Assembly: GCA_947561585.1 (NCBI GenBank)
Contig: CANNZV010003165.1
Location: 1-64,000, forward strand
From: Caprella mutica
Lineage: Eukaryota; Arthropoda; Malacostraca; Amphipoda; Caprellidae
DNA length: 64,000 nt
Direction of reading: 5' to 3'
The notes below the pieces were generated by a model, which made no database searches, was not told the origin of the DNA, and saw only the letters and a program-made list of their open reading frames with translations. The position numbers were made by a program, and so were the translations under genes. Below, piece after piece: positions 1 to 12,039 of this stretch; position 1 is the stretch's first letter; each line of letters opens with the position of its first letter.

Positions 1-115
1 AAATAAAGTGCACAGTGAAGGGTTAAAACAACCACCAATAGTTGTAAATAAAGTGCACAGTGAAGGGTTAAAACAACCACCAATAGTTGTAAATAAAGTG
101 CACAGTGAAGGGTGG
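1..115. repeat. 45-bp tandem repeat, cut by the window edge
   Basis: About 2.6 copies of a 45-bp unit (begins AAATAAAGTGCACAGTGAAG) read from base 1; the array probably continues to the left. The copies look nearly identical. No coding potential. Confidence 0.9.
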
Positions 116-1281
116 AGTAAATTGGATAGTTGTATTTTTAAGGACCAATATATTACTTTTTTTATATAACTACTTTAGTTCCAGCTATTAGCTAAGAAAA
201 TAATTCTGCTAAATAAAGAGTAAGCACATAAATAAAGAATATGAATACGTCATTTCAATTGAGTTATTTTTCATTGATTAGTAGATCTGACAGGTACTTA
301 ATTGGGCATGGTATTTAAGTAGCGTCTAGTAATAAATTATATTTGTATGGGGTAAGATTCGAGTTATCAAACGGTTCCACATTTACGAATGTGTTAGAAA
401 AATGTACATAATGATAAACTTTTATTGGTACAACAGAAAAGTCCAAAATTACGATATTTTCGATAAATATTTACGGAGAGTAGACGATGTACCGATTAAT
501 ACTATTACTCCTCTATTCCTTACTGCACTCTTCATTTCACTCTTTATTCTCCCCTACCCATTCTCTATCTGTGCGTTTCATACCGGTTAGAGGCACTAAC
601 CACATAGCACCAATGTCCTTGGCATTTAGAAATTCAAGTTTAGGATTCGTCATCTGAGCGTGGGCTTGGCACAGGTGTATCTATCCTCTCTGCAGTGTGT
701 GGTCAGATACTCTCTTGGTGCATGGCATTGATATTGAAAACCTGTCCGGGGGCTAAAAGTCAAGTACATATTTGGTGTTGGTAATTGTTTTTCTATGCAA
801 GGGGGAGAAATAAAAAGTTTAACTGTCAGATAAAAAAGATTATAATTTCTAAATAGCTTCTATTTTGTTACTAAGAATTATATCTAGAAGAACTTAGCAA
901 TAGTGTTTAAAACTCTTTTATATGAAGATATGTTCTAGATTTTTTATTAAAGAATCAGTATTTTAATGGCTTCTACAAAAAACGGGTATAATTTTCGGAT
1001 TCTATGGACAGAAATATATTAGAATAAAACAATTGGAATTTAATTTGGAGGTATGCCCCAAACAGGAAAGATCGTAGAAAAATCTTTAAGTATAAAAATG
1101 GTATTAAATAAGACACAGAGTTTCCTATAGTCGGTGAGATTCAAGTACAGCACATGCAATTGAAAGGGTCATTAAATTCTTACAAATAATAGATGGAACC
1201 AATTGTAAGTTATACATTATATTGATCACCATCACATCTGAGGAGTGGAAGGGATTGGTTCTCAAGTAAGTCAGTAGAAAT
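116..1281. other. Gene-free AT-rich spacer
   Basis: No convincing coding region. Around 346-395 there is one end of the abundant TA-flanked MITE family described at 32303-32425 (GGGTAAG, then GAGTTATC, then an ACGGTTCCACAT block). Short ORFs here show no protein similarity that I recognise. Confidence 0.5.
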
Positions 1282-1446
1282 CCTCTATAGTGAATGAGTT
1301 AGGGTGTAGCCTGTATAGTTAACCTATTTTCTTTAGTCTGCCATGAAAACGCCATTAGTTTTCTATAAACTGATGGCAAATCATTACAGACTAAGGAAAA
1401 TATGTTCACTATAGAGTCTACATCCTAACTCATTCACTATAGAGGA
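1282..1446. mobile_element. MITE family 2 (ends CCTCTATAGTGAATG)
   Basis: About 165 bp, nearly palindromic overall. The left end CCTCTATAGTGAATGAG is mirrored by CATTCACTATAGAGG at the right end, and inner segments (around 1320-1350 and 1370-1400) also pair. A diverged copy of the same design is at 30451-30632, which supports a mobile family rather than a chance hairpin. No internal ORF. Confidence 0.7.
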
Positions 1447-1636
1447 TCTCTTTTGTATTTCATCCCGTATGACACTATAACTTTCACAGACACTGCAGTG
1501 AGAAACAAGTTAGCCGGTACATAGGATACCAAGGACACCCAGTCCGTAATATTCCAAGTGCAGTGTTTTTTTCCCCCGTATACCTCGGGATATGTTCTAC
1601 AATAACCTCCCTTGAGGGCAAACATACGTACAGCTA

Positions 1637-2021
1637 GGCTACGTTATGAATTATCGGACGGTACCACATCTTCGGTCATATATATAATTAGGGCTGTGAC
1701 AATATTCGTTTAAAATCATAGATCTTAAGAATATCATAGACGAAATGAAATGGTATCGAATACTATATAGCTCTGATTTAGAACGATTCAATTGTCTTCA
1801 ATTCAATCCGTCTATAATATTTTCAGGATCTATGATTTAAACGCATATTGTCACAACCCTATGTATGATAATTGTCATTTTAGTCATTATTTTAATTGGT
1901 ATCCATAATACCGGAAGGTTTCATATATACTAATTCAGTTGGATACCGATTGAATTAGTATATTTTTTTTCCTTATATGCATGCCGAAGATGTGGAACAG
2001 TCCACTAATTCGTACCTATAC
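1637..2021. mobile_element. MITE family 1 copy carrying a nested element
   Basis: Outer inverted repeats: the left end reads GAATTATCGGACGG then CCACATCTTCGG; the right end reads CCGAAGATGTGG and closes with TACCCT near 2020. The core (1900-1960) keeps the family's GGTATCCAT-type palindrome. A second element is inserted at 1691-1859. Confidence 0.65.
1691..1859. mobile_element. Nested 169-bp MITE with TA target duplication
   Basis: The left end GGGCTGTGACAATAT pairs with ATATTGTCACAACCC at the right end. Both ends are flanked by TA (1689-1690 and 1860-1861), the Tc1/mariner-type target duplication. It sits inside a family 1 MITE, so it arrived later. A one-ended relic with the same terminal sequence is near 29465-29520. 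Confidence 0.65.
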
Positions 2022-3282
2022 CCTACATGGAGTAGATTGTACACCACTGACTATTATTATCCATAATGCTACGCCTAACTGCTATACGAGATGTAGAGCC
2101 CTGTACGAGACCTTTGATTGTTGTAGTATATGACTTTAGAAAGAGCCTTTTTATACTGGTTATTTTCAGCAGGTTACAGTAGGTTCATATTCAGAAATAT
2201 TGCATTATGAAAGATTTTAAATATATAATTTGAATTGATTAAATAATAAAAGAAAATGTATTGAAGATGTGCAGACGTTACGTTGACAAATTTTCGTAAA
2301 GGGGATATCAACACACTCTAATGTTAAATAACATGTACTTTAACAGAATAATGTATCATACGATCAAATTACAGAATAGAATAATGGTAAGGAGGAAAAC
2401 TATTCAATAAATTTAAATCATTTTTCTACTTTAATACTAAACCGAAACTACTCAGTAATTTAATAATTTTGGGTCAAATTACATTCGGGATTTTAAACTT
2501 TAGAACAATTTCCTCTCGATAATTTACATTTCATAATAATATGATTTATATCGTAAGATTTGTCATTGGCAAGTCATTTACTGTTGGTAAATGCCCACTG
2601 TTCGACTCTTCGGTCGTCGGTCAACCGTATGGAAAATTCAACCATATGAAAAATAATAGTTATGTATTATTACATATTTATCCGTTGGTTTATGATTTAG
2701 GGTAAGCTCCGAGTTAAAAAACAGTTTCAAATTTTCGATCAAGAAAGAAAAAATATATAATAACTATAATGTTATATTATATATTCTTTATAAATTATAA
2801 TCGGAAACGTGGTACCATATTGTTTGTTTTCTCTGAGTCTATTAGTCATGCGGATTATCATTTTATAAGGAAACTAAATAAGGTATATAGGGTGATTACT
2901 TTACTCATCATTTACAGTGTTATGAGTAACTTTATAGGTATATTCTCCAGCTCTATAACTGGCAGTTGATTGTTGTTGTTGTAACTCATGAAAGGTGACT
3001 TCGATTCCCCTGCAATTCGGTACAGTTTTTCAACATATATATCCTTGGCAATGAAAAATACGGAGAGAATTCATACATATTTAATTGATATCATTCTTCA
3101 TTTATTCGTCTCACAATTGTGTATTTATAATTATATGGATACACAGGTTATGTACATGAATTCCGTGAGTATTTTCAAATTAAATGGTGTAGAGGTTAGA
3201 AAATTCAAAATAGTAAAATGACTCAAATTAAAATACAAAAAAAAATGGTAAAATGTTTCATGTACCTACTTATAGTTTTGAG
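2022..3282. other. Gene-free stretch with element fragments
   Basis: About 2275-2470 matches (reverse orientation) the end of the GTCGACGAAACG element seen complete at 57318-58755, including the block around GATATCAACACACTCTAATG. From about 2696 there is one end of MITE family 1 (GGGTAAGCTCCGAGTT). Two short open stretches (2769-2969, 2988-3221) lie here, but they are AT-rich, match nothing I recognise and have no splice context. Confidence 0.5.
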
Positions 3283-3860
3283 AGCACTACTCTCATCACT
3301 CTACTCTCATCTCTCAGTGAGTGCACTACTCTCACTTCTCATTTCTCAGTGAGTGTACTACTCTCACTTCTCTCAGTGAGTGCACTACTCTCACTTCTCA
3401 TTTCTCAGTGAGTGTACTACTCTCACTTCTCTCAGTGAGTGCACTACTCACACATCTCTCAATGAGTGCACTACTCTCACTTCTCTCAGTGAGTGCACTA
3501 CTCACACATCTCTCAATGAGTGCACTACTCTCACTTCTCTCAGTGAGTGCACTACTCTCACTTCTCTCAGTGAGTGCACTACTCACACATCTCTCAATGA
3601 GTGCACTACTCTCACTTCTCTCAGTGAGTGCACTACTCTCACTTCTCTCAGTGAGTGCACTACTCTCACTTCTCTCAGTGAGTGCACTACTCTCACTTCT
3701 CTCAGTGAGTGCACTACTCTCACTTCTCTCAGTGAGTGCACTACTCTCACTTCTCTCAGTGAGTGCACTACTCTCACTTCTCTCAGTGAGTGCACTACTC
3801 TCACTTCTCTCAGTGAGTGCACTACTCTCACATCTCTCAGTGAGTGCACTACTCTCACCT
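3283..3860. repeat. 27-bp minisatellite
   Basis: About 21 copies of a 27-bp unit (core CTCTCAGTGAGTGCACTACT). The left part has variants (ATTTCTCAG, CACACATCTCTCAATG); the right part, from about 3610, is nearly homogeneous. Because 27 is divisible by three, long repeat-coded ORFs appear in several frames on both strands. These are by-products of the array, not genes. Confidence 0.95.
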
Positions 3861-4002
3861 GATAATTACCTTCAGTATCATCACATCTTGTGTGGCGGAA
3901 TAACAATCACTGCAGTTTTTATTTTGCTACAATGCAGTCATTGAATGTTGTGAAACACACGTGTGTCACTGTACCTACCTGTACAGGGTCACTACTAATA
4001 CT

Positions 4003-4134
4003 AGACCAGAAACGAGTTATCGGACGGTTTCACATTTACGAGCAGAAAAAAAAAAACAATTAAACTATAATTATTAGGTGTGTCTTTTTTTAAGATCGAA
4101 AAGGTGTAACCGTTCAATAACTCGGAACTTACCC
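4003..4134. mobile_element. MITE family 1 copy
   Basis: The left end has GAGTTATCGGACGGTTTCAC and the right end reads GGTGTAACCGTTCAATAACT, then CGGAACTTACCC. The middle has decayed into poly-A and AT-rich sequence. Boundaries are approximate. Confidence 0.6.
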
Positions 4135-5490
4135 ATCAGTTTGCCCTGAAATAGGCAGAAAAGTAATTGAAATAAATAATAAAATTAAAAATTAAAAAAT
4201 AGTAAAACAAATAATAATATAAGAAATATATAGGAGTATAATAATAATAAAATAGAAAATGAAAATAATAATAATTTTTTTTTTTATCACAGTTACGCAG
4301 TTTTGTCGATAACTTGTGATCGGAAGATCATCTTAATAGAAAATAACGATAAACATTCATTATATTTATCGTTAAAATGGTTTGTTAGGAAATTATCGAT
4401 GCGATATTTAGACAATGATAATTAACGATGAAAGATGTTATAAATTCATTAAAATACGATTTGACGAATAATTTGCAGTAGTAATAGACTAATAAGGTAA
4501 GTCTTAAGTACCGAGATATCGGACACCACTCAATTCCGATCATATAAAAAAATATTAAACATTCTAAGTAAGTATCCATGATACCTGCTGGTATCATGGA
4601 TACTAATAAATTAAACACTAATTATTGTACACTTAAATACTGTCCGATAATGATTATGGTATGTAATATGTTCCTACTTAGATTTGAAAGAAAATTATTT
4701 TATTTAAATCAGTTACCCTCTAAATATTTTCTATCCATTAATATATCAAAGAAAACTTTTGTTTTTAGCCCAAACTGAAATATAAAATAACATAAACAAA
4801 GAACGCATTTTAGTACGTGAGCAAAGAGATGAATTGGTATTTAGTATTAGTCTCTTAGATATTTAATATTCTTATTAGTATTAATTCGTATAATCTCCTC
4901 CACATTTAATCCAATAAATATAAAGTGAAATTATTTGTTTGAACTTTTAAAAGAAATAATTGAAATACATAATTTTATTAATTTATAGTATTATTGAATA
5001 TTCTTCATTTAAATGAAAACATCGGCATATTAACTTTAGTGAAAGTCTAAATTTAGTCAGTTTCCACATAATATTAATTATATTATTAAATTTTATCTTA
5101 TTCCATGAATAATTAGCTTTGAAGTTGTGTACTTTTACGTTAATATTAAATATTAATAAATAAACATTAAAAAAATTAAAAAATGATAATCATTCAGAGA
5201 ATAAAATTGCCTGAACTTATTATTATAAATTATATATTTATTAGTTATTATATATATATTTATTAAAAATCAATATTATTATTTAAATTTCCTAAAAATA
5301 ATACAGCAGAATTTTCATCAACAATTAGACATATAAAAGATAAAATGTCATCATGGCTTACTTAATATATATGTATATTATCTCAACATTGTGAAAAATT
5401 ATAAAAAATCTAATTAACTAATACAATTATTACATTAATTTATACGTCTGGAATAAGTTAGGGTAAGTTCCTAGTTATGGAACGGGGGTT
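4135..5490. other. AT-rich gene-free stretch
   Basis: Very AT-rich sequence with A and T tracts. At about 4578-4604 there is an isolated palindrome (ATGATACCTG / mirrored ATCATGGATA), the core of MITE family 1. No ORF here has recognisable protein similarity. Confidence 0.5.
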
Positions 5491-5492
5491 TA

Positions 5493-6870
5493 CAGGTCAA
5501 TTGATCCCCGGTCATTTGATCTCCGTAACCATTTGATTAGGTACTAGTCATTTTATCCACGAATTATTTGATTCCTGGTCAATTGATCCCTGGTCATTAG
5601 ATTTCCGGTCAATTGATCCCTGGTCATTTGATTCCCAGTCATTTGATCCCCGGTCAATTGATCCCTGGTCATTAGATTCTCGGTAATTTGATTCCCAGTC
5701 AGAATTTTCTGTTTTCACACATATAGTAGCCATTTTTTTATGGGTATGTAAAAAAACTAATTAATGATAATAATGACAGCTAACAAGAATTTAATCTTAA
5801 TATTCAAATAAGTAACAAATATAATGCCATCAAATTTACGTGCGGAAAATATAAAACTTAATTGCAGTATCAATACCTGTATCAATACAGGTATTGATAC
5901 AGGTATCTTATTACAACTCGCACATATGACAAGTCAAATAAGTATGGGACATGTCTCGCAATTATTTCTCCTGATATAGAAAAGTAATTGATTAGATTAA
6001 CTTTTGTAATCTGGGTGTAAGTGTTCAGTTAACCCTTTAAGACCGGAATTAGTTCTTAAAAAGTTTAATTTTATAAACTACTTCTATTCATTTAATTTTT
6101 AAATTTCAAGAATTATTTTTAACATATAACACAATAGTCACATTCGTCACTAGGCTCCACACATTCAATTTATCACAATATAGTCTTTTATTTTTTATGT
6201 GACTAATTCGTCACACACGGTCGTAAATGGTTTTCGCCGTAACTATTGCAAACATTATGATATGCCGGGTGGGAATTGATTCAAAATAATTATATGATAA
6301 ATAGTATACGTATTTTATTCACCATGCAATGATTTTTAATCTACAACCTGCATTGGTTATGGCGAAAACAGCTAACCAAAACTAACAACCAAAAGTCCTA
6401 AATTACTATTCAATATTTTCAGTTCCAGGAGAAACAATTGCCAGTGATGTTCCACACTTATTTTACTTGTCCTAAGTGCGATTGTAATAAGAGCGGGCTA
6501 TACCTTTAGTTTAATAAATGAACTAATATTAAATGAATTCATAGAAAATAAACAACAATAATTTATAGTGAAAATTATTATTGGAAGTAAATTTTAAAAT
6601 GGTATTGTGCCTGAAATAATATTTAATTTGTTGCAGTAATCATTTCTAGCTTTTTAAATTGTTTTTTTTTTTTGCAAATGTTTGTATTTTTATTATGTAA
6701 TCAATAGTAGATGTCAATTCGATTCTCAGATAAAGAACATAAAACAATAATTTGTATGCTTAGTATATAAACAAGAAATATAATGACTGGGAATCAAATA
6801 ACCAGGAATTAATTGACCGGGGATCAAAGAACCGAAAATCAAATGGTGGGGATCAATTGACCGACCACCA
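5493..6870. mobile_element. Foldback-like element A, ends made of TTGATCCC(C/T)GGTCA repeats
   Basis: The left end (5493-5705) is a run of diverged 13-14-bp repeats (for example GGTCAATTGATCCC then GGTCATTTGATC). The right end (about 6785-6870) carries the same motif inverted (GGGGATCAATTGACC, AATCAAATAACC). The middle of about 1.1 kb is AT-rich with no ORF. An end of MITE family 1 abuts each side (about 5458 and 6870-7005), so element A may itself lie inside such a MITE. The element class is inference. Confidence 0.55.
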
Positions 6871-7005
6871 TCGAATGGTTCCAAATTTTCGATTAATTAA
6901 GAAAAAATTATTATAATATCAGTATTTAATTTTATTCATATTAATTTCTTTTCTTATACGATCAAAGATGTGAAAACCATCGACAGCTCGAGACTTGCCC
7001 TATTA

Positions 7006-7289
7006 GGATTGATACAAAATGAACGTAACGGTTTCAATTTCAATGTTTGTACTCACTTAACCAAGTTTGATGTATTGCATCTTCCTACATCATATCCTTA
7101 AAATAACTAACTATATCTAATTAACCTAATTAATTTAACTGTATGTATTTACACTCAAATCAAATGTGAACTCATATAATCATATTATCTTACAACGATC
7201 AGTAAAACTAACAATAAAAAAACTTAAGGACTATTGCATATTTAGATATAACCAATAATCATTTTATAAATATAAACAGTAAACATTCC
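7006..7289. other. Short spacer before the 22-bp satellite
   Basis: AT-rich, no ORF or repeat recognised. Confidence 0.4.
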
Positions 7290-7903
7290 CACAACATTCT
7301 CTCGACATTACTAAAATATTCTCTAGATATTCCCACAACATTATCTCAATATCCCCACAACATTCTCTCGATATTACCACAACATTTTCTCAATATCGCC
7401 ACAACATTCTCTCGATATTACTACAACATTTTCTCAAAATCCCCACAACATTCTCTCGATATTCCTACAACTTTCTCTCGATATTACCACAACATTCTCT
7501 CGATATTCCCACAAATATCTCTCGATATCCCCACAACATTCTCTCAATATTCCCACAACATTCTCTCGATATCCCCACAACATTCTCTCGATATTACTAC
7601 AACATTCTCTCAATATTACCGTAACATTCTCTCGATCTTACCACAACATTCTCTCGATATCCCCACAACATTTTCTCGATATCCCCACAACATTATCTCG
7701 ATATTACTACAACATTCTCACGATATCGCCACAACATTCTCTCGATATTACTACAACATTCCCTCAATATTACCACAACATTCTCTCGATATTCCCACAA
7801 CATTCTCTCAATATTACCACAATATCATCTCGATATCCCCACAACATTCCCTCAATATTACCACAACATCCTCCCGGTATCCCCACAACATTCCCTCGAT
7901 ATT
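7290..7903. repeat. 22-bp satellite, left part
   Basis: About 28 diverged copies of a 22-bp unit (CCACAACATTCTCTCGATAT plus two bases). The same array resumes at 12441-12705 in the same orientation, so the LINE between was inserted into a single satellite block. Confidence 0.9.
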
Positions 7904-8038
7904 CCTCTTTACCAGTGAATGTAATTGTGTGCGGATGTGCGACGCTCTCTGCTTTGTATACATTTGTCTGAACATTCTAGACTGGCCCCTAGTCTAGATA
8001 CTAGTGTGGTACTCATCCGTATACGCTTTTCTTTCGCC

Positions 8039-8836
8039 ATGGATCTTCGAAATGGCAAAGCAATCCTTCCTCCTGTTTCTCCCAGTCGTGATGTGAATTC
8101 TCATTTGTTTTGCAGTGACAGAGATCTTGATAAACTATCCGAGGAAAGTAAAATGTTACTTGAACTAGTCATGACTAAGCTAGACGACTCAGTTCGAGAG
8201 ATACTCAATAAGATTGAGGAGAAGGATAAGAAGATCTCGGATCTCGAGCAGCAGATTACTAATCTGAAGTGTGATAATGCTGAACTCAAGGAGCGACTAG
8301 ACAACGTTGAATCCGAAAATCGAAAAAATAACATTATCCTCTCGGGACCAGAGTTGCCGGCTGAAGACAGTTCAATGAACACGACCACCATGGTGACCGA
8401 GATACTTAGAGCTAAATATAAGTACAATGTAACCGCGGATAACATATCCAATGCATATAGACTGGGAAGGAAACCTGCTACACAAGCACCAGATCGACGC
8501 AACATTCTTGTGGAGTTTAAAACTTCGAGTAGCAAGATTGGTATCTTCGAAGCAGCTCGGACTGTGAGACCGGCGGGAGTGTATGTCGGAGAAGACTTAA
8601 TTCCTATCAGAGCTAAACTGCTATACATTCTACGCCAAGCAAAGAAAAGATGCCCAAATAAAATTGCATCAGTAGGATCGAGAAGTGGCAGAGTTTATAT
8701 GTGGACAAAGAGTACAATTCCGCATGAGAAAGGTAGCAGGATATTTATAAGTTCACACGACCAACTGAATAAACTCCTTGAGGAATCATTTAACCTGAAA
8801 TTATCTGACTTAACAGGAAATAAAACCCTTGTTTGA
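8039..8836 (+). CDS. LINE ORF1 protein (coiled-coil RNA-binding protein)
   Basis: 265 residues from the ATG at 8039. This start has a good context (GCCATGG); an in-frame GTG/ATG-rich extension back to 7925 is possible but reads like 5' leader. Residues of about 20-95 form a heptad-rich coiled coil (LVMTKLDDSVREILNKI, then ISDLEQQITNL and NAELKERLDNVESENR). The C-terminal half (NIILSG, NAYRLGR, NILVEFKT) resembles the RRM-like/C-terminal region of LINE ORF1 proteins, which bind the element's RNA and form trimeric RNPs. It has no CCHC knuckle. The stop lies 200 bp before ORF2. The family assignment is by architecture. Confidence 0.75.
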   Translation: MDLRNGKAILPPVSPSRDVNSHLFCSDRDLDKLSEESKMLLELVMTKLDDSVREILNKIEEKDKKISDLEQQITNLKCDNAELKERLDNVESENRKNNIILSGPELPAEDSSMNTTTMVTEILRAKYKYNVTADNISNAYRLGRKPATQAPDRRNILVEFKTSSSKIGIFEAARTVRPAGVYVGEDLIPIRAKLLYILRQAKKRCPNKIASVGSRSGRVYMWTKSTIPHEKGSRIFISSHDQLNKLLEESFNLKLSDLTGNKTLV

Positions 8837-9036
8837 CTACATTTTGCTTGGCTAACTGACTACATTGACTGGCTGGGCTTTCATCAAATCTACATTCGTA
8901 TATTTGTCCACTGTGCATCAAAAGTTTGCTGTGTGTCACATGTCGGTAATATAGCACTTGCTTGTTTTTTTTTTGTATTTAATGTCTTTCTGCTTTACTT
9001 CAGCATTGCTTTTTCTATTCGAGTTTATATTTCTAG

Positions 9037-12000
9037 ATGTCTGGGTCTATAGATAACGATTATGATGTGGATTTCTTAGATATGTATGACCCTGATCTTA
9101 ATCATTTTAATATGCTATATCCCGAGATGAATTCTAATAATTGCAGTAATTATTATACCATCGATAGTTTTAATAGTAAAATCACTGTAAATCATAAATC
9201 TTTGTCAATTTTTCACTTGAATATAAGATCTTTGTTGCCTAAGCTAGACGAATTAATTGCCGAATTAGGACTATTGCAGTGTAAAATAGATTTTCTATGC
9301 TTGTCTGAATCGTGGTTAAGTACCGATAATGTGGAAGAAGCGAAAATTAATAATTATGTGCCATATCATACAGTGAGGCGTGACAATGTGAAAGGGGGAG
9401 GGGTTTCCATATATGTACATAAAGAAATTAAGTCCAGCCCCATTGCTAGTTTTTGTGTTTCGCATGATTTTGTTGAATGTGCATTGGTTGATGCGGAGAT
9501 GGGAAGGAAGAAGATTCTTGTTGGGTGCATTTATAGACCGCCTCATGGCCACTTACAATCATTTTTGGATTTCATAGATAATATGATTGGTTCCATTGTC
9601 ATGTCTCGGTATGATGAAATTTTTATGTGTGGCGATTTTAACATTAATCTGTTATTAGGTGATTTAAACTGTAATTCGTTCACAAGTTGTATGCAGTCTA
9701 ATTCTCTTATTCCCGTTATATCCAAGCCAACAAGAGTTACTAATAATTCTTTTTCATTGATTGATAACATTTTTTCATATTCAGTGTCAGATCTCTTGTC
9801 TGGTATTTTGACAACATGTTTATCTGATCATTATTCAGTATTTTGCATAAAAAATAATTTCGTGGACATACCCCAAGTTTTACCAACCTATGTTTCTTAT
9901 AGGCTACTTAGCGATAGAACTAGTGAATCATTTCGACACATGATATGTTCTTGTGATTTCTCTGAAGTAATCTCAAATTCCAATGTCGATGAATCTGTTG
10001 AACTATTTGACAAGTTATTGTTAGACAACTATGATAGATGTGTACCAGTTATCCGTAAGTGCGTATCATACAAGTCTAAGTTAAAACCATGGATTAATTC
10101 TGAAATTATCAGGGATATTAAAAAAAGACAGAATTATTATATACTTATGAAGAACGGTAGAGTTAGCTTTAGAGAGTACAAGAGATTTCGAAATTATGTA
10201 ACAGGTAAAATTAGAGCGTCCAGGAAATATTATTATAATAGGAAATTTGACGAATATAGGGGAAATATAAAAAATACATGGAATTTGATTAATTCAATAA
10301 TTGGTAAGAGATTTAAGTCGGACTTTACCTCCATGCTAATCTCAAGTAATAATGTAACTTATAATGATCCGGTAATGATTAGTAATTTGTTTAATTCACA
10401 CTTTGCATCAGTAGGATATAATATTGCTAATTCTATTCATTCAAATGTCAATGATCATGTTAAGTACTTAAATGGTAATTATCCGAATTCTTTCTTTTTT
10501 CTGCCAACAACTACTGAAATTGTATCTCAGATAATTAGAAAATTGAAAAATAAAAAACCCGATTTATATCAATTTCCTGTGCGGCTGTTGAAAGAAAATT
10601 GTGATATTTTGTCTCCTATTATAGTTGATCTTGTTAATAAATCTCTTGTTAATGGTGTATTTCCCGATTTGTACAAGTTAGCTAGAGTTGTACCAATACC
10701 GAAGGGTGGGGACTTGAAGGAGCTCAACAATTATCGACCAATTTCTGTTCTTAATGTGTTTAGTAAGATTTTTGAGAAAGTTATCCACCGTCAAGTAGTC
10801 CATTATTGTAACGTGTTTAATATATTGTGTAACGAGCAATTTGGATTCAGAGCTGGGAGGTCTACGACTGGCGCTTTGTTGAATCAATACCAGTATATGG
10901 TTAATAATCTTGACCAGGATAATATTGTCTTCTCAATATTTTTAGATTTTCGCAAAGCATTTGATTGTGTGGACCACTCTGTTCTGCTCTCTAAGTTGTC
11001 TCACTATGGTATAAGGGGAGTGGCCTTGAAATGGTTCGAGTCATATCTTGTCAACAGAAAACAGTACGTGAGAGTTTGTAATACTAATTCTAATTTCAAA
11101 ATTCTGACTCACGGTGTCCCACAAGGATCAACACTCGGGCCCCTCCTCTTCCTACTCTATATAAATGACCTGCCAAATTGTACTAGATTTTTTAAGTATG
11201 TACTTTTTGCTGACGATAGTACATTGTCGTGCCCATTTGATAGAAAAGATATTGATGCTTTTGTAGGAAATATGAACAACGAACTTGCTCACATAAAGAA
11301 GTGGCTTGATGCAAATAAAATTGCTGTTAATATTGATAAAACTAAGTTCATTCCATTTTCGTACAGAGGAGAAATTATTGTACCTGATGTGGTAATGGGA
11401 GGTGAAATTATTGAGAGAGTGGACTGTATTAAATTTCTAGGAGTAATATTTGACAGCAAATTGTCCTTCTCTTCCCACATTGAATTTATTTGTTCTAAAA
11501 TGTCTAAAACTATTGGTATTATCGGTAAGATTAGGCACATTCTCCCTTTCCATGTGTTGAAACTTTTGTATTCCTCTCTAATTGATCCTGTTAATAGATA
11601 TGCTATAGAGGTTTGGTATTCTGCTCCACTCTATTTGAAAAATAAGTTAGTTATTTTACAGAAAAAAGCTATTCGAATAATAAATAATAAAACATATGAT
11701 TACCATACTACCTCTCTATTTCTTAGTTCTAAAATATTAAAACTGGATGATCTATTTGAATATTTGTCTGTGTGCTATTTACATAAAACGCTGTTTAGTA
11801 ACCACAATGAAGAACTGCATGCATTTCTTTCTTTTAGAGGTTCAGTTCACTCCATCGGTACAAGAAATGTTGGTGAACTTTGTTTACCATTCTATCGTAA
11901 ATCTAGGAGTCAGAATTCATTTTTGTACACTAGTATTAAATTGTGGAATGCCTTGCCTCTTGATTTGCGAAGTGAACAATCCATAAATAGGTTCTGTTCG

Positions 12001-12039
12001 GTGTACAAGGCTTCATTATTTGTAAAGTACAACATTTAG
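9037..12039 (+). CDS. LINE ORF2: AP endonuclease and reverse transcriptase
   Basis: 1,000 residues, uninterrupted. The N-terminal endonuclease shows the expected order: FHLNIRSL, CLSESWL (catalytic Glu), GCIYRPP, CGDFNINL and LSDHYSVF (SDH motif near residue 265). The reverse transcriptase spans about residues 520-800: NNYRPISVL, FGFRAGRST, FLDFRKAFDCVDH (motif A), HGVPQGSTLGPLLF (motif B) and LFADDST (motif C). The C-terminal LWNALPLDLR segment is typical of CR1-like and related LINEs. The protein nicks target DNA and primes reverse transcription from the nick. The RNase H domain of the I and R1 groups is missing. All catalytic motifs that I can check are present. Confidence 0.92.
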   Translation: MSGSIDNDYDVDFLDMYDPDLNHFNMLYPEMNSNNCSNYYTIDSFNSKITVNHKSLSIFHLNIRSLLPKLDELIAELGLLQCKIDFLCLSESWLSTDNVEEAKINNYVPYHTVRRDNVKGGGVSIYVHKEIKSSPIASFCVSHDFVECALVDAEMGRKKILVGCIYRPPHGHLQSFLDFIDNMIGSIVMSRYDEIFMCGDFNINLLLGDLNCNSFTSCMQSNSLIPVISKPTRVTNNSFSLIDNIFSYSVSDLLSGILTTCLSDHYSVFCIKNNFVDIPQVLPTYVSYRLLSDRTSESFRHMICSCDFSEVISNSNVDESVELFDKLLLDNYDRCVPVIRKCVSYKSKLKPWINSEIIRDIKKRQNYYILMKNGRVSFREYKRFRNYVTGKIRASRKYYYNRKFDEYRGNIKNTWNLINSIIGKRFKSDFTSMLISSNNVTYNDPVMISNLFNSHFASVGYNIANSIHSNVNDHVKYLNGNYPNSFFFLPTTTEIVSQIIRKLKNKKPDLYQFPVRLLKENCDILSPIIVDLVNKSLVNGVFPDLYKLARVVPIPKGGDLKELNNYRPISVLNVFSKIFEKVIHRQVVHYCNVFNILCNEQFGFRAGRSTTGALLNQYQYMVNNLDQDNIVFSIFLDFRKAFDCVDHSVLLSKLSHYGIRGVALKWFESYLVNRKQYVRVCNTNSNFKILTHGVPQGSTLGPLLFLLYINDLPNCTRFFKYVLFADDSTLSCPFDRKDIDAFVGNMNNELAHIKKWLDANKIAVNIDKTKFIPFSYRGEIIVPDVVMGGEIIERVDCIKFLGVIFDSKLSFSSHIEFICSKMSKTIGIIGKIRHILPFHVLKLLYSSLIDPVNRYAIEVWYSAPLYLKNKLVILQKKAIRIINNKTYDYHTTSLFLSSKILKLDDLFEYLSVCYLHKTLFSNHNEELHAFLSFRGSVHSIGTRNVGELCLPFYRKSRSQNSFLYTSIKLWNALPLDLRSEQSINRFCSVYKASLFVKYNI

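Noticed and set aside
3283..3860. Possible CRISPR array
   Set aside because: Units are contiguous with no unique spacers, and the genome is eukaryotic. The same holds for 7290-7903 and 34156-34945.
3321..3944. Long open frames (up to 207 codons) on both strands of the 27-bp array
   Set aside because: The unit length is a multiple of three without stops, so every frame stays open by default; no start context, splice sites or domains.
7925..8038. 38-codon N-terminal extension of LINE ORF1
   Set aside because: The downstream ATG at 8039 has a better context and the extension lacks structure; it cannot be excluded.
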